From CBDCWT01 sp965223305 (GTDB lineage: Bacteria; Planctomycetota; Planctomycetia; Pirellulales; Pirellulaceae), in NCBI GenBank assembly GCA_965223305.1, contig CBDCWT010000013.1:62001-126000 (forward strand): DNA of 64,000 bases. Reading direction: 5' to 3'. The translations under genes were made by a program, and so were the position numbers. The notes beneath the pieces are model-generated. The model was not told the origin of the DNA and did not search any database. It saw only the letters and a program-made list of their open reading frames with translations. Below, in pieces: positions 60,447-64,000 of the stretch (its first letter is position 1; each line of letters begins with the position of its first letter).

Positions 60447-63070
60447 CGTACGGTGACGAAATCGTTGTGATTCAACAGCACAAGTACCAGATTCTCGCGA
60501 GCTCGCTGAGCGGGCTCGGCAGACGGCGGCGCCGAATCGTCGACGCTGCCAACCAGCTCGAGCTTGTTCGTGTCGGCCAGCTGCTTGGTCTGCAGCGTGA
60601 GGAATTTTTCGCACTCCCGCAGTTCATCGTCGCTCGGCCTTCGTGACAAGACCGTCTCAAACGCCGCGACGACGAAAGAAGTCTCATCTGTTTTGCCGTT
60701 CGCCTCTTCGTCCAAACGCCGGCGAAGCACGCGTGACTGTGCCAGAGCTAGCGGGCTGTTTACAAGCGCGAACACCTGTTGTGGACGAATAGAGGCTTTG
60801 CGTCGGTAGCATTCGCGCGGATTCGCCGCGTCAAAGATACGCAGGAACTCCATCTGCCGCTCGCGAGCATGTTGAAAGTAGAGGCTTCTGCGCGGAACGG
60901 TGAGCCCCTGGCGGTGGTCGATGTCGGGACCTCCGCGTGCGAGGTCGAGGTTGCCGGCCACGTAGAGTACTGCGTCACGCACAGTCTCCGCTTCCAGACG
61001 CCGGGTGTTCATACGCCAGAACAGTTTGTTGTCGGGGTCCTTCTCACCCGATCGATTGGCGAGACCAGCTCCGGACGACATCCGATACGCTTTCGACGTG
61101 ACAATCAAGCGGTGAAGATGCTTCATACTCCAGCCGTTCTCCATAAACTCGACCGCCAGGTCGTCGAGCAGGTCGGCGAGCGGTGGACGAGGGCTGCGCA
61201 AGCCGAAGTCCTCGACGCTCTCCACCAGCGGCCGACCGAAGTGACGCAACCAAATGTGGTTGACAGCGACGCGTGCTGTCAGGGGATTCCTGCGGTCGAC
61301 AATCCAGCGCGCCAAAGCCAATCTGCGGCCAGTGCTGACCTTCGGATAAGTGGGGCCCAAGGGCTGATAGGTCGGCGACTCCTGTTCCACGGCTTTCTTT
61401 GCGGCGGCGAACGCCTTCCGCGCAGTGCGGACCTTCTCCTCCTTGTCTCCCACGTCACCATCGCCGTCCTTCACCTGCTGCAACTCGGCGATCGCGGTGA
61501 ATAGTTTCTGATCGGCATCGGCCAGAGCGGCCAGGTGCTCGGCTCGGGCAGCCGCCTTTGCGAGGACGTCAAGCTGTGCATCGGTCGCCGTGTGGTCCTT
61601 GTGCTTTGCTAGTTCAGCACTTGCACGGGCCTGAATCCCGGCGAGCCTTGCCTTGGCAGCGGCAACTTTCTTTTCGGCGGCAGGGACCGAGTCTGCGCTC
61701 GCCTGGGCTTGCTCGGCCTCGGCCGATGAAAGGGCTCCGCGAGCGCGCGAGATCATCCCCTGCACGACGAAGTCGCGCAGCGCTGGGTAATAGGATTCCA
61801 GCGGCAACTCGACCGGTTCGATCTTTAACTCGCCACCACCACCCAAAGCGGCAACCATCGCTGGCTGCATACGGCTGTCTTTTACCGCTTGTTTCGGGTT
61901 GCCGCGCTCAAACAAATACGTCGCCACATCAGGCTGGGCGTCAAAGACGCGCGCCAAACCGTCTTTGGTTGGGTCTAGTTCTCCGGGAAGACGGTCCGTT
62001 CGTACGTCATACGGCTCAAAGATCGCCCGCAACCTGTAGTATTCCTCCTGCAAGATTGGGTCGTACTTGTGGTCGTGGCACCGCGCACACTTGAAAGTGG
62101 CGCCCAGAAACGCTTTCCCCGTATGCTCAACGACATCATCCAGCCAGGCGTTGCGATCGAACTTGTACCAACTGCGCGCGAGGAATCCCGTGGCGCGGAC
62201 GGCGTCGCTGTCGCGGGGGGCGAGTTCATCAGCGGCCAGCATCTCGAGAATCATGCGATCGTAGCCCTTGTCAGCATTAAGCGATTCGACAATCCAGTCC
62301 CGCCAACGCCAGACGTGACGCTGACCGTACCGGATTTCGTCGCCGTAGCCAGCCCAATCGCTATATCGCCAAACGTCCATCCAGTGCCGTCCCCAACGCT
62401 CACCGTACTGCGGACTGTCGAGCAGCCGATCAACGACCCGTTCGTAGGCCCGTGGCGATTGATCGGCCAAGAACGCCTGCAGCTGCTTACGTGTGGGTGG
62501 CAAGCCGACGAGATCGAGATAAAGCCGGCGGAGCAGGATCTCCCTGGGCGCGTCCTGCGCCGCCGTTAGTCCCGCTGCGCGACGCTTCGCCGCCAACAGC
62601 ACATCCACCCTGTTGTGCGTCAACTCGGTGTGGGCTCCCTGAGGCAGCTTAAGACGTTGGGGAGGCTGGTAAGCCCAATGCTCCGCGGGCGACGGAGGTA
62701 TCGACTCGACCGGAGCGACAGCGCCCTGGTTGATCCACGACTCGAGAATCGCCACCTGAGCGCCGGTCAGGGGCTCGCCTTCATCCGCCGGCGGCATCCG
62801 CTCGGCGAGATGCTCCGACGAGACTCTCCCGATGAGCAAACTCTCGGCCGCGTTTCCGGCCACAACGACCGGGCCACTGTCACCGCCTCTGCGGATTAGC
62901 GAAGCTGCGTCTAACCGCAGCCCCGACTCTTGCTTTAACGCGCCGTGGCAAGCAATGCACTTCGACACAAGAGTTGGCTTGACTTGTGTGGTGTAGTCAA
63001 TCAGCGAATCGCCCGAGTGCCCCACGCGGCACACCAGGAGGACACCGACAACGGCCACCAACCATCGCAT
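60443..63070 (-). CDS. Planctomycete cytochrome C / DUF1549 / DUF1553 exported protein with coiled-coil insert
   Basis: 875 residues with a signal peptide (WLVAVVGVLLVCRVGHSGD). PSCyt1: SKCIACHGALKQESGLRLDA and RMPPADEGEPLTGAQVAILE. DUF1549: RRLYLDLVGLPPTRKQLQAF and RWGRHWMDVWRYSDWAGYGD, then FKCARCHDHKYDPILQEEYY with a second CXXCH. Residues about 440-570 are an alanine/lysine-rich coiled coil (AAEKKVAAAKARLAGI, EEKVRTARKAFAAAKKAVEQ). DUF1553: LTARVAVNHIWLRHFGRPLV, ending VLLNHNDFVTVR. The coiled coil replaces the beta-sandwich seen in the 39930 protein, so these proteins accept different inserts between the same two domains. First gene of a two-gene operon. Confidence 0.92.
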   Translation of the reverse strand: MRWLVAVVGVLLVCRVGHSGDSLIDYTTQVKPTLVSKCIACHGALKQESGLRLDAASLIRRGGDSGPVVVAGNAAESLLIGRVSSEHLAERMPPADEGEPLTGAQVAILESWINQGAVAPVESIPPSPAEHWAYQPPQRLKLPQGAHTELTHNRVDVLLAAKRRAAGLTAAQDAPREILLRRLYLDLVGLPPTRKQLQAFLADQSPRAYERVVDRLLDSPQYGERWGRHWMDVWRYSDWAGYGDEIRYGQRHVWRWRDWIVESLNADKGYDRMILEMLAADELAPRDSDAVRATGFLARSWYKFDRNAWLDDVVEHTGKAFLGATFKCARCHDHKYDPILQEEYYRLRAIFEPYDVRTDRLPGELDPTKDGLARVFDAQPDVATYLFERGNPKQAVKDSRMQPAMVAALGGGGELKIEPVELPLESYYPALRDFVVQGMISRARGALSSAEAEQAQASADSVPAAEKKVAAAKARLAGIQARASAELAKHKDHTATDAQLDVLAKAAARAEHLAALADADQKLFTAIAELQQVKDGDGDVGDKEEKVRTARKAFAAAKKAVEQESPTYQPLGPTYPKVSTGRRLALARWIVDRRNPLTARVAVNHIWLRHFGRPLVESVEDFGLRSPRPPLADLLDDLAVEFMENGWSMKHLHRLIVTSKAYRMSSGAGLANRSGEKDPDNKLFWRMNTRRLEAETVRDAVLYVAGNLDLARGGPDIDHRQGLTVPRRSLYFQHARERQMEFLRIFDAANPRECYRRKASIRPQQVFALVNSPLALAQSRVLRRRLDEEANGKTDETSFVVAAFETVLSRRPSDDELRECEKFLTLQTKQLADTNKLELVGSVDDSAPPSAEPAQRARENLVLVLLNHNDFVTVR

Positions 63071-63489
63071 GGCACACCTGCGCTGAATCTGGAGTCGACG
63101 AAACGATGCCTTGAATTATCCTCGCCGCGAATCGACTTCGCAACGCTGGAATTTTCGCTGTCCATGACCGACCAATTCGGAAACAAGATCTCCGACACTT
63201 TAGGCCAGGATTACTCGCTAGCCATGAGGGGCCACGTTGAATCAAGAGCCAGGCCGTGATCAATCGGTGCCCCGAACTGCAGCACGTCGAATGTCCAACG
63301 GAGGAAGTCTGAATGCAACTCCGTTCGCAGGCCCTGGCCGAAGTTGAATCGGCTAGAATGTGTCGTATTGGGGGTGAAAAGAATGCAGCGTTGAAGACCC
63401 ACGGCGACTGCCCGCCGTGGCACGTCGGTCTTCAACCGGTCGTGCCGAGCTGGAGCCAAACGGACAATGTGGGGTTAACTAAGTAGCGG
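63071..63489. other. Gene-free stretch between divergent genes
   Basis: Lies between the divergent DUF1553 and dioxygenase genes and must hold both promoters. I see no repeat module or convincing hairpin other than CCCACGGCGACTGCCCGCCG-type short GC self-complementarity near 63400, and no coding frame. Confidence 0.45.
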
Positions 63490-64000
63490 ATGCGGACTGA
63501 AATGTTCGAGTTAGACAAGGCGACACCTGCATGTGGCGCGGAAGTCCATGGTCTGGATTTGTCGAGCCCGCTTGACGAGTCGACCATCGGGCATCTCAAG
63601 ACAGCACTGTCGGAACACTGCGTGCTCTTTTTCCGGCGGCAGCAAATGACAGCTCAGCAGCAAAAAGAGCTGGGGCGCCGATTTGGTGAGCTACACATCC
63701 ACCCAGCGTGGCCGCGGGTCATCGACGGCCATCCGGAGGTCATGGAAATCTACGCCGACGAACACACCAAGCGTATCGCCGGCGAAGATTGGCACTCGGA
63801 TGTCTCTTGCGATCCAAAGCCACCGCTGGGGACAATTCTGCAGATGCTCGAAGTGCCGCCCGTGGGCGGCGATACACTCTTCGCGAACATGTACGCCGCA
63901 TTCGAGTCGCTCTCAGATGCGATGCAACGCTTTCTGGAAGGAATGAAGGCTCTGCATGATGGCGCGCAGGCCTACCGCGGGCGCTACGAGGGAGTTTCGG
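63490..64000 (+). CDS. TauD/TfdA-family Fe(II)/2-oxoglutarate dioxygenase, 3'-truncated by window edge
   Basis: The first 170 codons are present. ATG 63490 and ATG 63502 are both in frame, and neither has a strong ribosome site. Family features: PACGAEVHGLDLSSPLDEST, VLFFRRQQMTAQQQKELGRR, FGELHIHPAWPRV. The Fe-binding HxD sits inside GEDWHSDVSCDPKPPLGTIL, followed by PVGGDTLFANMYAAFESLSD. Members hydroxylate taurine, other sulfonates or chlorinated phenoxy acids, using 2-oxoglutarate and O2. Taurine desulfonation would fit a sulfur-scavenging role but cannot be proven without the missing half, which holds the distal His and the 2-oxoglutarate Arg. Confidence 0.88.
   Translation, partial: MRTEMFELDKATPACGAEVHGLDLSSPLDESTIGHLKTALSEHCVLFFRRQQMTAQQQKELGRRFGELHIHPAWPRVIDGHPEVMEIYADEHTKRIAGEDWHSDVSCDPKPPLGTILQMLEVPPVGGDTLFANMYAAFESLSDAMQRFLEGMKALHDGAQAYRGRYEGVS

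Noticed and set aside
1..64000. tRNA, rRNA and riboswitch genes
   Set aside because: Reading the intergenic stretches gave no cloverleaf with a TTCGANNC arm, no rRNA sequence and no riboswitch core that I could recognise; a covariance-model scan would be decisive.

Overview
The window reads as a chromosomal segment of a planctomycete, most likely a Pirellula/Rhodopirellula-type heterotroph (inference from content; there is no rRNA or other phylogenetic marker). The signs are four DUF1501 proteins with Tat-like leaders, three very large DUF1549/DUF1553 'planctomycete cytochrome' proteins, a sulfatase, PEP-CTERM sorting, an ECF sigma factor paired with a membrane Ser/Thr kinase, WD40/NHL secreted propellers, and many short dispersed foldback repeats between genes.

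Layout. 1-5 kb: the end of a PEP-CTERM protein, a secreted WD40 protein and a lone DUF1501 gene whose stop codon abuts a small foldback element. 5-14.6 kb: an envelope block with an RND pump and lipoprotein adaptor on the minus strand, divergent from a TolC-type outer-membrane factor followed by two OprO/P-like porins. 15-17 kb: a YeiH-type transporter plus a tiny membrane protein. 17.1-22.7 kb: an ECF sigma gene overlapping a zinc-finger/kinase/TM/ankyrin gene, then an ankyrin pseudogene and an intact soluble ankyrin protein. 22.9-29.6 kb: a pectate-lyase-like/BNR fusion, an IS4-family transposase and a cytochrome c/PQQ sugar dehydrogenase fusion. 29.7-35.3 kb: a formate module of FocA-type channel, fused NuoE-NuoF-like beta subunit and cysteine-type molybdenum formate dehydrogenase alpha subunit. 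36-37 kb: a ferredoxin-NADP reductase. 37-50 kb: minus-strand operons of transglutaminase-like, DUF1501, DUF1553, WD40-NHL and thioredoxin-like proteins. 50-58 kb: two uncharacterised genes, a pair of paralogous secreted alpha/beta hydrolases flanking a sugar isomerase-like protein, and a sulfatase. 58-63 kb: a four-copy composite tandem repeat and another DUF1501/DUF1553 pair. The right edge cuts a TauD-like dioxygenase.

Functionally this suggests degradation of sulfated or acidic polysaccharide (sulfatase, PL-like lyase, esterase-like hydrolases, porins, PQQ dehydrogenase) together with formate oxidation to NADH. The most unusual material is non-coding. Two 174-bp near-identical foldback elements with 4-bp YTAR target duplications fold almost entirely into one long hairpin, and two of the four differences between the copies are G-U compatible. 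A second 151-bp foldback element also has a YTAR duplication. A composite repeat built from four separate hairpin modules recurs at several loci and forms a tandem array. Several gene fragments (ferredoxin-NADP reductase tail, amidohydrolase, ankyrin, two unidentified C-termini) show frequent local duplication and decay. I found no tRNA, rRNA or CRISPR array.
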